From Paramesorhizobium deserti (GTDB taxonomy: Bacteria; Pseudomonadota; Alphaproteobacteria; Rhizobiales; Rhizobiaceae): a stretch of 64,000 nucleotides of DNA. The notes below the pieces were generated by a model that was given only the letters and a program-made list of their open reading frames with translations, ran no database searches and was not told the DNA's origin. Positions 25,704-33,843 of this stretch are shown in pieces. The DNA is taken from assembly GCF_001558695.1 (NCBI RefSeq), contig NZ_LNTU01000003.1, positions 20,292 to 84,291 of the forward strand, given 5' to 3'. The position numbers were made by a program, and so were the translations under genes. The first letter of the stretch is position 1; each line of letters opens with the position of its first letter.

Positions 25704-26126
25704 CTAAGCAAACGCCTTTCCATCTTCGAGGCGGACGATCTCGCGTGCGACGGTGAGGGTGCTTGCCGTGATGCGGCTTTTCGCCATTTCCTCGATATCG
25801 AGCCACAGGATCGCCGCCGCGTCGTCGGCGGCCGCGGCCTCCCCGGTCACGCCATGGGCGCGGAAGACGGCGAGATAATAGCTTGTTTCATAGGCGCTGC
25901 CGTGGTCCTGGCTGAGGTCGACGGTGGAAAAATGGCTGAGCTTCTCCGCCCCAAGCCCGGTTTCTTCCATGAGTTCGCGCCGCGCCGCTTCCTCCGGCGT
26001 CTCATCGGCCTCGCGCCGCCCGCCGGGGAAGGCGAGCCAGCCCTTCCAGGGTTCGCGCCCGCGCTCGACCAGCAGGAAGCGCCCTTTGCTGCGGCAGATG
26101 ACCGAAACGCCGTGAATGATAGCCAT
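25704..26126 (-). CDS. NUDIX hydrolase
   Basis: A 140-residue nucleoside-diphosphate-linked hydrolase. The Nudix box is complete: GGRREADETPEEAARRELME followed by ETGL, matching GX5EX7REUXEEXGU. The substrate is unknown. The family includes ADP-ribose and nucleotide pyrophosphatases. The frame is open to 26297. ATG 26126 (MAIIHGVSVICRSKG) puts the start at the usual first strand. It is divergent from the SRAP gene, about 106 bp away. Confidence 0.88.
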   Translation of the reverse strand: MAIIHGVSVICRSKGRFLLVERGREPWKGWLAFPGGRREADETPEEAARRELMEETGLGAEKLSHFSTVDLSQDHGSAYETSYYLAVFRAHGVTGEAAAADDAAAILWLDIEEMAKSRITASTLTVAREIVRLEDGKAFA

Positions 26127-26232
26127 GGCGGTAGGGGTAGGACGGACAGGAGGGATTGGCAAGCCGGATTTCATGAGGATGAGAGCGCGGTGCGGCTTGA
26201 CCCGGGCGTCAAAAGGCTGAACATCGCCCGTC

Positions 26233-27012
26233 ATGTGCGGACGATTTTCATTGACGGCGAGCAGGCAGGAGGTGGAGGCGCTTCTCGCCGCCATCATCGG
26301 CGAGGACTTCCCGCCGCGCTATAACATCGCGCCGACGCAGCCGATCCTGATGGTGGTGGCGGGCGAGTTGCCGCCGCCGGGCTCGAACCGCCCGGATCGG
26401 GTGGGCCGTCTGGCGCGCTGGGGCTTCATCCCGGGCTGGGTCAAGGATCCCAACGATTTTCCGCTGATGTTCAACATCCGCAGCGAGACGGCGGCGGTGA
26501 AGAATTCCTTCCGCGCCGCGCTGCATCACCGGCGCGCCCTGGTGCCGGCCTCCGGCTTCTACGAGTGGCGGCGGGAGGGAAAGAACAGGGCGCAGGCCTA
26601 TTGGGTGCGCCCGCGCCGCGGCGGGCTGATCGCCTTCGCCGCGCTGATGGAGACCTGGTCGAGCGCTGACGGGTCCGAGATCGACACCGGCGGTATTCTG
26701 ACGACCGGCGCCAACGAAACCCTGCGCCCGATCCACGAGCGCATGCCGGTGGTCATCAACCCTGAGGATTTCGGCCTCTGGCTCGACTGCAAGAACAACC
26801 TGCCGCGCGATGTCGCCCATCTGATGCGACCCGCCGCGCCGGATTTCTTCGAGGCCGTTCCCGTTTCCGACAAGGTCAACAAAGTGAGCAATACCAGCCC
26901 CGACATCCAGGAGCGGGTGGAAGAGGACTTGACGGCGCCGGCCGGAAAGCCAAGAAACGGCAAGAAGCCGGAGCCGGAAGACGATTCCGGCGGCCAGCTC
27001 TCGATGTTTTGA
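26233..27012 (+). CDS. SRAP domain protein (YedK/HMCES family)
   Basis: A 259-residue protein of the SOS response-associated peptidase family, which crosslinks to abasic sites in single-stranded DNA through its second residue. The sequence begins MCGRFSL, giving the catalytic Cys2 after Met removal. PRYNIAPTQPILMV, the NIRSETAA segment, PASGFYEWRRE (active-site glutamate) and IHERMPVVI (active-site histidine) are all present. The C-terminal 40 residues are polar and disordered. No LexA box was recognised upstream. Confidence 0.93.
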   Translation: MCGRFSLTASRQEVEALLAAIIGEDFPPRYNIAPTQPILMVVAGELPPPGSNRPDRVGRLARWGFIPGWVKDPNDFPLMFNIRSETAAVKNSFRAALHHRRALVPASGFYEWRREGKNRAQAYWVRPRRGGLIAFAALMETWSSADGSEIDTGGILTTGANETLRPIHERMPVVINPEDFGLWLDCKNNLPRDVAHLMRPAAPDFFEAVPVSDKVNKVSNTSPDIQERVEEDLTAPAGKPRNGKKPEPEDDSGGQLSMF

Positions 27013-27051
27013 TCGTTCGACCCGTTTTAGAGTGATTGTGTTTTGATGGAA

Positions 27052-27231
27052 TCGCTAGACGCTCCCCTCTGTCCTGCCGGACATCTCCCCCACAAGGGGG
27101 GAGATCGCACCTTCATCGATGCTCCGCATCAATCGCAGGCATTAAAGGATGAGCGGCAAAAGCTATATCTGCCAATCTTCCCCCTTGCGGGGGAGATGGC
27201 CGGCAGGCCAGAAGGGGGCGCTGTCCCGCCA
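27052..27231. repeat. Full-length family A element
   Basis: The left half, CTCCCCTCTGTCCTGCCGGA followed by CCCCCACAAGGGGGGAGAT, and the right half, CCCCCTTGCGGGGGAGATGG then CAGGCCAGAAGGGGGCG, flank an interior beginning CTTCATCGATGCTCCGCATC. That interior word recurs, diverged, at 30350 and (reverse) at 47080. It occupies the gap between SRAP and the LysE-family gene. Confidence 0.85.
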
Positions 27232-27269
27232 GCATCTCCGCCTCAAAGTGGAAAGCGCTAGGATCCGGA

Positions 27270-27881
27270 ATGTTCTCAGCCGCTCTTTCCGGCTTCCTTC
27301 TGGGGGCCTCGCTCATCATCGCCATCGGGGCGCAGAACGCTTATATCCTGCGCCAGGGGCTTCTTCGCCAGCATGTCTTCGTTCTGTGCCTGATCTGCGC
27401 CCTGTCCGATGCACTCTTGATCGCCGCAGGCGTGGCGGGTCTTGGAACGCTGCTCGCGCAATCGCCGGGGCTGATCGCGGCGGTGACGCTTGGCGGCGCG
27501 GCCTTCCTGTTCTACTACGCTTTCGTGGCGTTTCGCCGCTCGGTCAAGCCGGAGGCGATGGAGGCGAAAGGCAAAGGCGAAACCAGCCTGAAGGCGGCGG
27601 TTGCCACCTGCCTGGCGCTCACCTTCCTTAATCCGCATGTCTATCTCGATACGGTGCTGCTGCTCGGCAGCCTTTCGGCCCGTTTTGAAGGGGTGAGCCG
27701 CATCGCCTATGGCGCGGGCGCGGCCGTCGCGTCCTTCGTCTGGTTCTTCGGGCTCGGCTATGGGGCGCGTCTGCTCCAGCCTGTATTCGCCAGGCCCGCG
27801 GCGTGGCGCATTCTCGATGGACTGATCGGCCTTGTCATGGCCGGGATCGGCATCAGCCTGCTAAAGGTTTATGCCGCTTGA
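27270..27881 (+). CDS. LysE/ArgO-type amino-acid exporter
   Basis: A 203-residue inner-membrane protein with about six hydrophobic segments. LGASLIIAIGAQNAYILRQG near the N-terminus is the hallmark of the LysE/ArgO branch, which exports lysine and arginine, and LTFLNPHVYLDTVLLLGS is the second conserved block. Basic amino-acid export is likely from the signature. No adjacent LysG/ArgP-type regulator is present. ATG 27270 follows GCTAGGATCCGGA. Confidence 0.9.
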   Translation: MFSAALSGFLLGASLIIAIGAQNAYILRQGLLRQHVFVLCLICALSDALLIAAGVAGLGTLLAQSPGLIAAVTLGGAAFLFYYAFVAFRRSVKPEAMEAKGKGETSLKAAVATCLALTFLNPHVYLDTVLLLGSLSARFEGVSRIAYGAGAAVASFVWFFGLGYGARLLQPVFARPAAWRILDGLIGLVMAGIGISLLKVYAA

Positions 27882-27921
27882 TCCTCATCCAAAAAGCCTG
27901 AAACTTTTTGAGATCAGGCTT

Positions 27922-28089
27922 TTAAGCCGATTTCTTGTTGGCCAAGATCGACGGGCGGCGGTTGTCGTTGCGCGCGTCCGAATGGCTGCGCGGGGCGGCA
28001 AGCAGGGCCGCGACGAGCGCCGCCGGTCCGATCTCGCGATATTGGTCCGTCAGCCTGTCTTGTCGTGGTGTTAAGGCTTTTTTGGTCAT
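27922..28089 (-). CDS. Small basic protein of unknown function
   Basis: A 55-residue basic protein, MTKKALTPRQDRLTDQYREI... to ...LANKKSA. A good ribosome binding site, GGAAGGAG, lies six bases upstream of ATG 28089, which is the main reason for calling it. The sequence has a helical centre (GPAALVAALLAA) and a polar C-terminus, with no signal peptide. It is convergent with the LysE-family gene. The function is unknown. Confidence 0.55.
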   Translation of the reverse strand: MTKKALTPRQDRLTDQYREIGPAALVAALLAAPRSHSDARNDNRRPSILANKKSA

Positions 28090-28504
28090 TTCGGGCTCCT
28101 TCCTCACATTAACAAATCCCTATTCTTCGTCGGAATCAGACTGAAAAAAGGCTGTTTCTCGCCGGTTTTGGGGAATTCGGGTTAATTCGGGTTAACCATG
28201 CGCCCTGTTGCAAAAATGCAGCATTATCGGGCTTGTCATCAGGACAACGGGCCAATCCCTGAAAAGTTCGAAAAAGAGCGTTTGGAAACCATCGCTCCGC
28301 CTTTTGGGAATTGCTCTTGACGGCGAGAGCGGAGGCGGGGATAAGTGCGTCCCATGAAAACGCCATCCGCAACGACGATTTGCATTTGTGTGATCATTAT
28401 AGGCTAGCAGCCTGCTGGCCCGGCCGTTTTCGTCTCCTTAACTCCCTGAAAAGATGACAAACGCCCCGGCCAGCCGGCCAGAGCCGTTATGTTGGTCCGG
28501 GCTT

Positions 28505-28554
28505 GAGCAGGTCCAGGAAAAATGGAAACCGGTTTTCCGTCCGGACTTGCGTGA
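28505..28554. repeat. Family D-like repeat upstream of cysS
   Basis: GCAGGTCCAGGAAAAATGG followed by ACCGGTTTTCCGTCCGGACT closely matches the element at 58083-58130. It ends about 18 bases before the cysS start. The rest of the 28108-28571 gap shows only two adjacent copies of ATTCGGGTTAA near 28175-28198 and a GC-rich inverted stretch near 28460. I see no gene in it. Confidence 0.65.
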
Positions 28555-28571
28555 ATGTTATGGGGATTTGA

Positions 28572-30263
28572 ATGAGCGATAACGCGCCGCATCTGCGCCT
28601 TTATAATACGCTGACGCACGAGAAGGAGGAATTCTTGCCCGTCGACCGGGAGAATGTGCGCATGTATGTCTGCGGCCCCACGGTCTATGACTACGCCCAT
28701 ATAGGCAATGCGCGCCCCGTCATCGTCTTCGACGTGCTGTTCCGCCTGCTGCGCCATCTCTATGGCGAGGATCACGTCAACTATGCGCGCAACATCACCG
28801 ACGTCGATGACAAGATCAACGCCCGAGCCGCGCGTGATTATCCCGATCTGCCGCTGAACGAGGCGATCCGCAAGGTGACCGAAACCACCAACGCCCAGTT
28901 CCAGGCGGATGTGGCGGCTCTCGGCTGCCTTGCCCCGACGAGCCAGCCGCGCGCCACCGAAACGCTCGATGAGATGCGCGCCATGATCGACCGGCTGGTC
29001 AAGCGCGGCTTCGCCTATGTCGCCGACGATCACGTGCTCTTCTCCGTCTCCTCGATGAACGGGGCAAAGGGTCTGCCGCGCTACGGTGCGCTGGCCCGCC
29101 GCTCGCTCGACGAGATGATCGCCGGCGCGCGCGTCGATGTCGCCTCCTACAAGCGCGACGAGATGGATTTCGTCCTGTGGAAGCCGGCGAAGGCGGGCGA
29201 ACCCGGCTGGCCTTCGCCCGCCGGTATTGAGGTTCCCGGCCGCCCCGGCTGGCATATCGAGTGCTCGGCCATGTCGATGGCCAAGCTGCTTCAGCCGTTT
29301 GGCGGCGGGCTCCAATGCGATGATCCTGAAAAGAACGTCTTCGACATCCATGCCGGCGGCATCGACCTCGTCTTCCCGCATCATGAAAACGAGATCGCCC
29401 AATCCTGCTGCGCGCTCGGCTCCGATCGCATGGCCAATATCTGGATGCACAACGGTTTTCTTCAGGTCGAGGGCCAGAAGATGTCGAAGAGCCTGGGGAA
29501 CTTCGTGACGATTCGAGAACTGTTGAACGACTGGTCAGGTGCATCCATGCGTTTGGCTATGCTCCTGACGCATTACCGACAGCCAATTAACTGGACCTTG
29601 GAAAAACTAACCGCCGCAAGATCGGAATTGGCTGATTGGGCTGCATGTGTCTTTGATGGTGTATTGTTGGGAGAGTTTGAATCAAGATTGTTGACGAATA
29701 GTCGGCCACCGATTGATCCAAGGGTGATTTCACCCCTTCTTGATGACTTGAACACAGTTGGAGCCATAACCGGGATAAGAGCACTTTATCATGAAGCATC
29801 GTCCAACGATGACACCAAAATTCATCTATTGAATGCGGCTCATTTTTTGGGTTTGTTCTCACTTAGAAATATCGGAGCTTTGCTCACGAATTCAGCTTCT
29901 GGAACTGCTCCAATTGCGCGGTTTTCTGAACACCGGCAGTTGATCTCGAAAGTGCAAGCTGCATCAGCGAATTTTGATTCAGCAGCTATCCAGCAGGCAA
30001 ACACCACCATTTCGTCACAAGGACTGGTGTTCAACATTGATGAGGCAGATGGGTTTGTTTCATTTGATAAAATAGACAGCTCATCCAACGAACCTGATGA
30101 TATTCAGGCTAAAATTGACGAGCGCCTGTTCTACCTGCGTGAGAAGAACTTCGCCGAGGCAGACCGCATCCGCAGCGAACTGCTGGAAAAGGGCATACAG
30201 CTCAAGGACGGCAAGGATCCAGCGACGGGCGAGCGCGTGACGACTTGGGAGGTGAAGAGGTGA
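28572..30263 (+). CDS. cysS: Cysteinyl-tRNA synthetase, mosaic
   Basis: CysS charges tRNA-Cys with cysteine. The 563 residues begin with the class I catalytic domain: [18 protein letters not shown] (HIGN), [12 protein letters not shown] (zinc site), and [14 protein letters not shown] (KMSKS). The C-terminus [20 protein letters not shown] is the normal rhizobial end. Between about residues 315 and 515 the coding DNA becomes AT-rich, and the protein differs from the rhizobial type and is longer, although it still reads like a CysRS helical domain ([20 protein letters not shown]). The frame is intact throughout. The catalytic parts look native, so the enzyme should work, with a helical domain of foreign origin. 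No other cysS is in the window. Confidence 0.93.
   Translation: MSDNAPHLRLYNTLTHEKEEFLPVDRENVRMYVCGPTVYDYAHIGNARPVIVFDVLFRLLRHLYGEDHVNYARNITDVDDKINARAARDYPDLPLNEAIRKVTETTNAQFQADVAALGCLAPTSQPRATETLDEMRAMIDRLVKRGFAYVADDHVLFSVSSMNGAKGLPRYGALARRSLDEMIAGARVDVASYKRDEMDFVLWKPAKAGEPGWPSPAGIEVPGRPGWHIECSAMSMAKLLQPFGGGLQCDDPEKNVFDIHAGGIDLVFPHHENEIAQSCCALGSDRMANIWMHNGFLQVEGQKMSKSLGNFVTIRELLNDWSGASMRLAMLLTHYRQPINWTLEKLTAARSELADWAACVFDGVLLGEFESRLLTNSRPPIDPRVISPLLDDLNTVGAITGIRALYHEASSNDDTKIHLLNAAHFLGLFSLRNIGALLTNSASGTAPIARFSEHRQLISKVQAASANFDSAAIQQANTTISSQGLVFNIDEADGFVSFDKIDSSSNEPDDIQAKIDERLFYLREKNFAEADRIRSELLEKGIQLKDGKDPATGERVTTWEVKR
29515..30115 (+). other. AT-rich segment of foreign composition inside cysS
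   Basis: By direct count the 60-base lines starting at 29821 and 30061 each hold 22 G+C, while the line at 29161, in the upstream part of the same gene, holds 41. Codon choice changes at the same points, just after the KMSKS motif and again at about [12 protein letters not shown]. This suggests replacement of the helical/anticodon-side domain by homologous recombination with a distant cysS, or insertion of foreign DNA. Edges are approximate. Confidence 0.75.
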
Positions 30264-30288
30264 CGGGTCTCTGCCATTCAGCACAAAT

Positions 30289-30386
30289 GCTGGTGGGACA
30301 GCGCCCCCCTCTGGCCTGCCGGCCATCTCCACCGCAAGGGGGGAGATTACGCTTTCATCAATGTGCAGCGCCAATTGCCGACTTTG
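30289..30386. repeat. Left half of a family A element
   Basis: GGTGGGACAGCGCCCCCCTC and the inner GCAAGGGGGGAGATTACG are present, followed by the usual interior (CTTTCATCAATGTGCAGCGC, then CAATTGCC). The right half of the palindrome is missing. The element runs directly into the DUF559 remnant. Confidence 0.75.
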
Positions 30387-30598
30387 TTTGCCCAACACAC
30401 CATTTGATCGTTGAAATCGATGGAAGTCATCATGGATCGCCAGAACAGATGGCTGATGATGAAAGGCGGACGGCCCATCTCCAGAGCCGTGGCTACACCA
30501 TCCTGCGCTTCTGGAACGATGATGTCATCCGCGACATCGACGGCGTCTGCCAACATATCGTGACGGCGGCCGCTGAAACGGAGGAGATTTTGCAATGA
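30374..30598 (+). pseudogene. DUF559 (endonuclease-like) gene remnant, N-terminus missing
   Basis: The 74-codon stretch from IADFVCPTHHLIVEIDGSHH to the stop matches the C-terminal half of DUF559 proteins (Vsr/PD-(D/E)xK-like fold), including DERRTAHLQSRGYTILRFWN. The N-terminal half, normally with a TxxERxLW motif, is gone. In its place lies the left half of a family A repeat, which keeps the frame open back to 30245 but encodes no homologous protein. Its stop overlaps the GFA gene start (ATGA), so translation of the remnant, if any, could be coupled. It is probably not functional. Confidence 0.7.
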
Positions 30599-31077
30599 CC
30601 CTCGACAACAGGCCCGTTTACACGGGCGGCTGCCAGTGCGGCGCCGTTCGCTTCCGCGTCGAAGGAAAGCTGGGCGACGGTTCGATCTGCCATTGCCGCA
30701 TGTGCCAGAAGGCGTTCGGCAGCTTCTATGCGCCGCTCGTCTCCGTCCGCGAGGCGGATTTGGCCTGGACGCGCGGCGAGCCCAAGCACTTCCAGTCCTC
30801 CAACCACGTCAAGCGCGGCTTCTGCGCCGAGTGCGGCACGCCGCTCACCTATGAGGCGCCGGACGGTGTTGCGCTCGCCATCGGCGCCTTCGATGCGCCC
30901 GAGGAGATCGAGCCGGTCGTGCAATGGGGAACGGAGGGCAAATTGCCCTATGTCGACAATCTCTGGCGGCTCCCCGGGCATGAGACGATGGAAGACACCC
31001 AATCGGCCGAGTTCCTGAATACGCTCGTCTCCTACCAGCATCCCGACCATGACACGGATCAGTGGCCGCTTTCGTGA
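30595..31077 (+). CDS. GFA family (CENP-V/GFA domain) protein
   Basis: A 160-residue zinc protein of the glutathione-dependent formaldehyde-activating enzyme-like family. The zinc ligands are in GGCQCGAVRFRVEG, CHCRMCQKAFG and CAECGTPLTYE, the normal spacing for the fold. Few members of this large family truly act on formaldehyde, and the function here is unknown. ATG 30595 overlaps the stop of the DUF559 remnant. Confidence 0.9.
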   Translation: MTLDNRPVYTGGCQCGAVRFRVEGKLGDGSICHCRMCQKAFGSFYAPLVSVREADLAWTRGEPKHFQSSNHVKRGFCAECGTPLTYEAPDGVALAIGAFDAPEEIEPVVQWGTEGKLPYVDNLWRLPGHETMEDTQSAEFLNTLVSYQHPDHDTDQWPLS

Positions 31078-31135
31078 TAAGAGGCGGGCGATTTGCAGAA
31101 CTGGAAATGAACCAGGCTCTTGAGGAGCGGAAATA

Positions 31136-32749
31136 GTGAAAAAAGAACGTATCTACCTCTACGACACGACCCTGCGGGACGGCCAGCAGACGCCGGGCAT
31201 CGATTTTTCCATCGAGGCCAAGAAGGCGGTTGCCGCCATGCTCGATGAGTTCGGTGTCGATTATGTCGAGGGCGGCTATCCCGGGGCGAACCCCACCGAT
31301 ACGGCTTTTTTCAAGCGCCGGCAGACCGCGCGCGCCAAATTCGTCGCCTTCGGCATGACCAAGCGGGCAGGCGTCTCCGCCTCGAATGATCCCGGCCTGT
31401 CGGCGCTCCTGCAATCGGCCTGCGATGCCGTCTGCTTCGTCGCCAAGAGCTGGGATTACCATGTGAAGGTGGCGCTCGGCTGCACCAATGAGGAAAACCT
31501 GGAGGCGATCACCGCCTCCGTCACCGCCGCCCGCATGGCCGGCAAGGAGGCGATGGTCGATTGCGAGCATTTCTTCGATGGCTACAAGGCCAATCCGGAA
31601 TACGCCCTTGCCTGCGCGGCGACGGCCTATGAGGCGGGTGCGCGCTGGGTGGTGCTCTGCGATACCAATGGCGGCACGCAGCCGGGAGAGGTGGCGGAGA
31701 TCGTCAATGCGGTCAGGAAGGTGGTGCCGGGCGAAAGGCTGGGTATCCACGCCCATGACGACACCGAGCAGGCGGTCGCCGTCTCGCTTGCGGCAATCGA
31801 CGCCGGGGTGCGCCAGGTGCAGGGCACGCTTAACGGCATCGGCGAGCGCTGCGGCAACGCCAATCTCGTGACGCTGATCCCGACGCTGATGCTGAAGCCC
31901 TATTGGGCCGACCGGTTCGAGACGGGCATCAGCGCCGAGGCGCTTGCCGGGATCACGCGTCTGTCGCACACTTTCGATGATATCCTGAACCGCGCGCCGG
32001 ACGAGCAGGCGGCCTATGCCGGCACCTCGGCTTTCGCCACCAAGGCCGGCATTCATGCCTCGGCGCTGATCAAGGAGCCGGCCACCTATGAGCATGTGCC
32101 GCCGGAAGCGGTCGGCAACCGCCGCCGCGTCATGGTTTCCGACCAGGGCGGAAAGTCCAATTTCATCGCCGAGCTCGAGCGCCGCGGCGTCAAGGTCGCC
32201 AAGGACGATCCGCGTCTCGATACGCTCATCGCGCTCGTCAAGGAGCGCGAGGCAGCGGGCTATGCCTATGAAAGCGCGGATGCGAGCTTCGAGCTTCTGG
32301 CGCGTGGGCTTCTCGGCGCCATCCCGCTGTTCTTCAATGTCCATTCCTTCCGCTGCATGGTGGAGCGGCGGTATGACGCCAACGGCCTGATCAAGACCGT
32401 CTCCGAGGCGGTGGTCAAGGTCGAGATCGACGGGGAGATGCGCATGTCCGTTGCCGAGGGGCACGGGCCGGTCAATGCGCTCGACATCGCGCTGCGCAAG
32501 GATCTCGGCCGCTACCAGAGCGAGATAGAGGATATGGAGCTGGCGGATTTCAAGGTGCGCATCCTGAATGGCGGCACCGAGGCCACCACCCGCGTCCTGA
32601 TCGAATCCCATGATGCCACCGGCGCGCGCTGGCGCACGGTCGGCGTCTCGGACAACATCATCGACGCCTCCTTCCAGGCGCTGATGGATTCCGTCGTCTA
32701 CAAGCTGATGAAGAACCGCGAGATGGCCGGGCAGGTCGCGGCGGAGTAG
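31136..32749 (+). CDS. cimA: Citramalate synthase
   Basis: CimA condenses pyruvate and acetyl-CoA to citramalate, opening a threonine-independent route to isoleucine. The 537-residue protein belongs to the DRE-TIM metallolyase family. YLYDTTLRDGQQTPGIDFS holds the catalytic Arg-Asp, and GIHAHDDTEQAVAVSLAAI with GTLNGIGERCGNANL holds the metal-binding histidine region. A C-terminal regulatory LeuA-dimer-like domain follows from about residue 380. The N-terminus and overall length fit the TIGR00977 group rather than 2-isopropylmalate synthase. It starts with GTG at 31136, behind a GAGGAGCGG ribosome binding site. Confidence 0.9.
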   Translation: MKKERIYLYDTTLRDGQQTPGIDFSIEAKKAVAAMLDEFGVDYVEGGYPGANPTDTAFFKRRQTARAKFVAFGMTKRAGVSASNDPGLSALLQSACDAVCFVAKSWDYHVKVALGCTNEENLEAITASVTAARMAGKEAMVDCEHFFDGYKANPEYALACAATAYEAGARWVVLCDTNGGTQPGEVAEIVNAVRKVVPGERLGIHAHDDTEQAVAVSLAAIDAGVRQVQGTLNGIGERCGNANLVTLIPTLMLKPYWADRFETGISAEALAGITRLSHTFDDILNRAPDEQAAYAGTSAFATKAGIHASALIKEPATYEHVPPEAVGNRRRVMVSDQGGKSNFIAELERRGVKVAKDDPRLDTLIALVKEREAAGYAYESADASFELLARGLLGAIPLFFNVHSFRCMVERRYDANGLIKTVSEAVVKVEIDGEMRMSVAEGHGPVNALDIALRKDLGRYQSEIEDMELADFKVRILNGGTEATTRVLIESHDATGARWRTVGVSDNIIDASFQALMDSVVYKLMKNREMAGQVAAE

Positions 32750-32872
32750 GGGCTGATCAACAGAATTGATGCCTTTATCAGCATAATTGAATGGATTTCA
32801 TGCCGAGTTGGGCGCAAGAGCGCGGTCTACCCTCCGCGCGATGCGCGCGGGAGAACGGGATGAGGCACTTCC

Positions 32873-33808
32873 ATGACCGATAATACGCTTGCCCGTGGCC
32901 AGATGTCGGACGGCGCTCGCGGCTTTTCCTTTGCGCTTGCCGCTTACCTTATGTGGGGTTTCCTGCCGCTTTACATGAAGCTGGTGACGCATATTCCCGC
33001 CACCGAAGTGGTGGCGCATCGCATCGTCTGGTCGGTTCCCGTCGCCGCGCTCCTGCTTTTCCTCATGGGGCGTACGGCCGATATCGCCGCCGCACTGCGC
33101 AATCCTCGCACGTTGCTGATGGCCTGCCTCACCGCTGGCCTGATCACGGTCAACTGGGGTATCTATGTCTGGGCGATCTCGGTGGACCGGACGCTCGAGA
33201 CGGCGCTCGGCTATTACATCAACCCGATGATCAATGTCGTCCTGGGCGCGCTGTTCCTCAACGAGCGGCTCAACCGGGCGCAGATGGTGGCGGTCGGCCT
33301 GGCGGCAGCCGCTGTCGTCCTGTTGACCGTCAAGGCTGGCGGCCTGCCATGGGTTTCGCTCGCCCTGGCGCTAAGCTTCGGCTTCTACGGCTTCCTGCGC
33401 AAGACGCTGCCGATCGGCCCGTCGCAGGGCTTCATGCTGGAGGTGCTGATCCTCTCCATCCCAGCGCTCGGCTATATCCTGTGGCTGATCGGCCATGGCC
33501 AGGACCATTTCGCCGCCGGTTCGTCCTGGGACGTCTTTATCCTGTCGATGGCCGGGCCCGTAACGGCGGTGCCGCTCATCTGCTATGCCTTCGGCGCCAA
33601 GCTCCTGCGCTACACCACCATCGGCATCATGCAATATATCGGCCCGACGCTGATCTTCCTGATCGCCGTCTTCTGGTTCAAGGAGCCGTTCTCGACGGTC
33701 CAGTTCGTGGCCTTCGCCCTGATCTGGGCCGGCCTCGCGATCTACACCTGGTCGAGCCTGGCGGAAGCGCGGAAGAAGGGAGTAGGGAATAGTGAGGCAG
33801 TGAGATAA
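32873..33808 (+). CDS. rarD: EamA family transporter RarD
   Basis: A 311-residue inner-membrane protein with ten predicted helices in two EamA halves. Features of the RarD branch are the start GFSFALAAYLMWGFLPLYMK, the HRIVWSVPVAALLL segment and NWGIYVWAISVDRTLETALGYYINP (given here as separate recognisable pieces). The natural substrate is unsettled for the family. The last residues (VGNSEAVR) and the TAA stop are encoded by the left arm of a family C inverted repeat, so the C-terminus has been set by the repeat. A GC-rich hairpin lies just upstream of the gene, near 32830-32853. Confidence 0.9.
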   Translation: MTDNTLARGQMSDGARGFSFALAAYLMWGFLPLYMKLVTHIPATEVVAHRIVWSVPVAALLLFLMGRTADIAAALRNPRTLLMACLTAGLITVNWGIYVWAISVDRTLETALGYYINPMINVVLGALFLNERLNRAQMVAVGLAAAAVVLLTVKAGGLPWVSLALALSFGFYGFLRKTLPIGPSQGFMLEVLILSIPALGYILWLIGHGQDHFAAGSSWDVFILSMAGPVTAVPLICYAFGAKLLRYTTIGIMQYIGPTLIFLIAVFWFKEPFSTVQFVAFALIWAGLAIYTWSSLAEARKKGVGNSEAVR

Positions 33809-33841
33809 TTTTCCCTATCTCCCTATTCCCTACCTCACTGT
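33778..33841. repeat. Family C inverted repeat between rarD and the CorA gene
   Basis: GAGTAGGGAATAGTGAGGCA and CCTATTCCCTACCTCACTG-like sequence form a long imperfect hairpin covering the end of rarD and reaching to the stop of the convergent CorA-type gene. It may act as a bidirectional terminator. Confidence 0.7.
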
Positions 33842-33843
33842 TT

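Noticed and set aside
30845..32611. 588-codon minus-strand frame opposite cimA
   Set aside because: It covers the same bases as the well-supported cimA in the opposite strand and shows no family motif.
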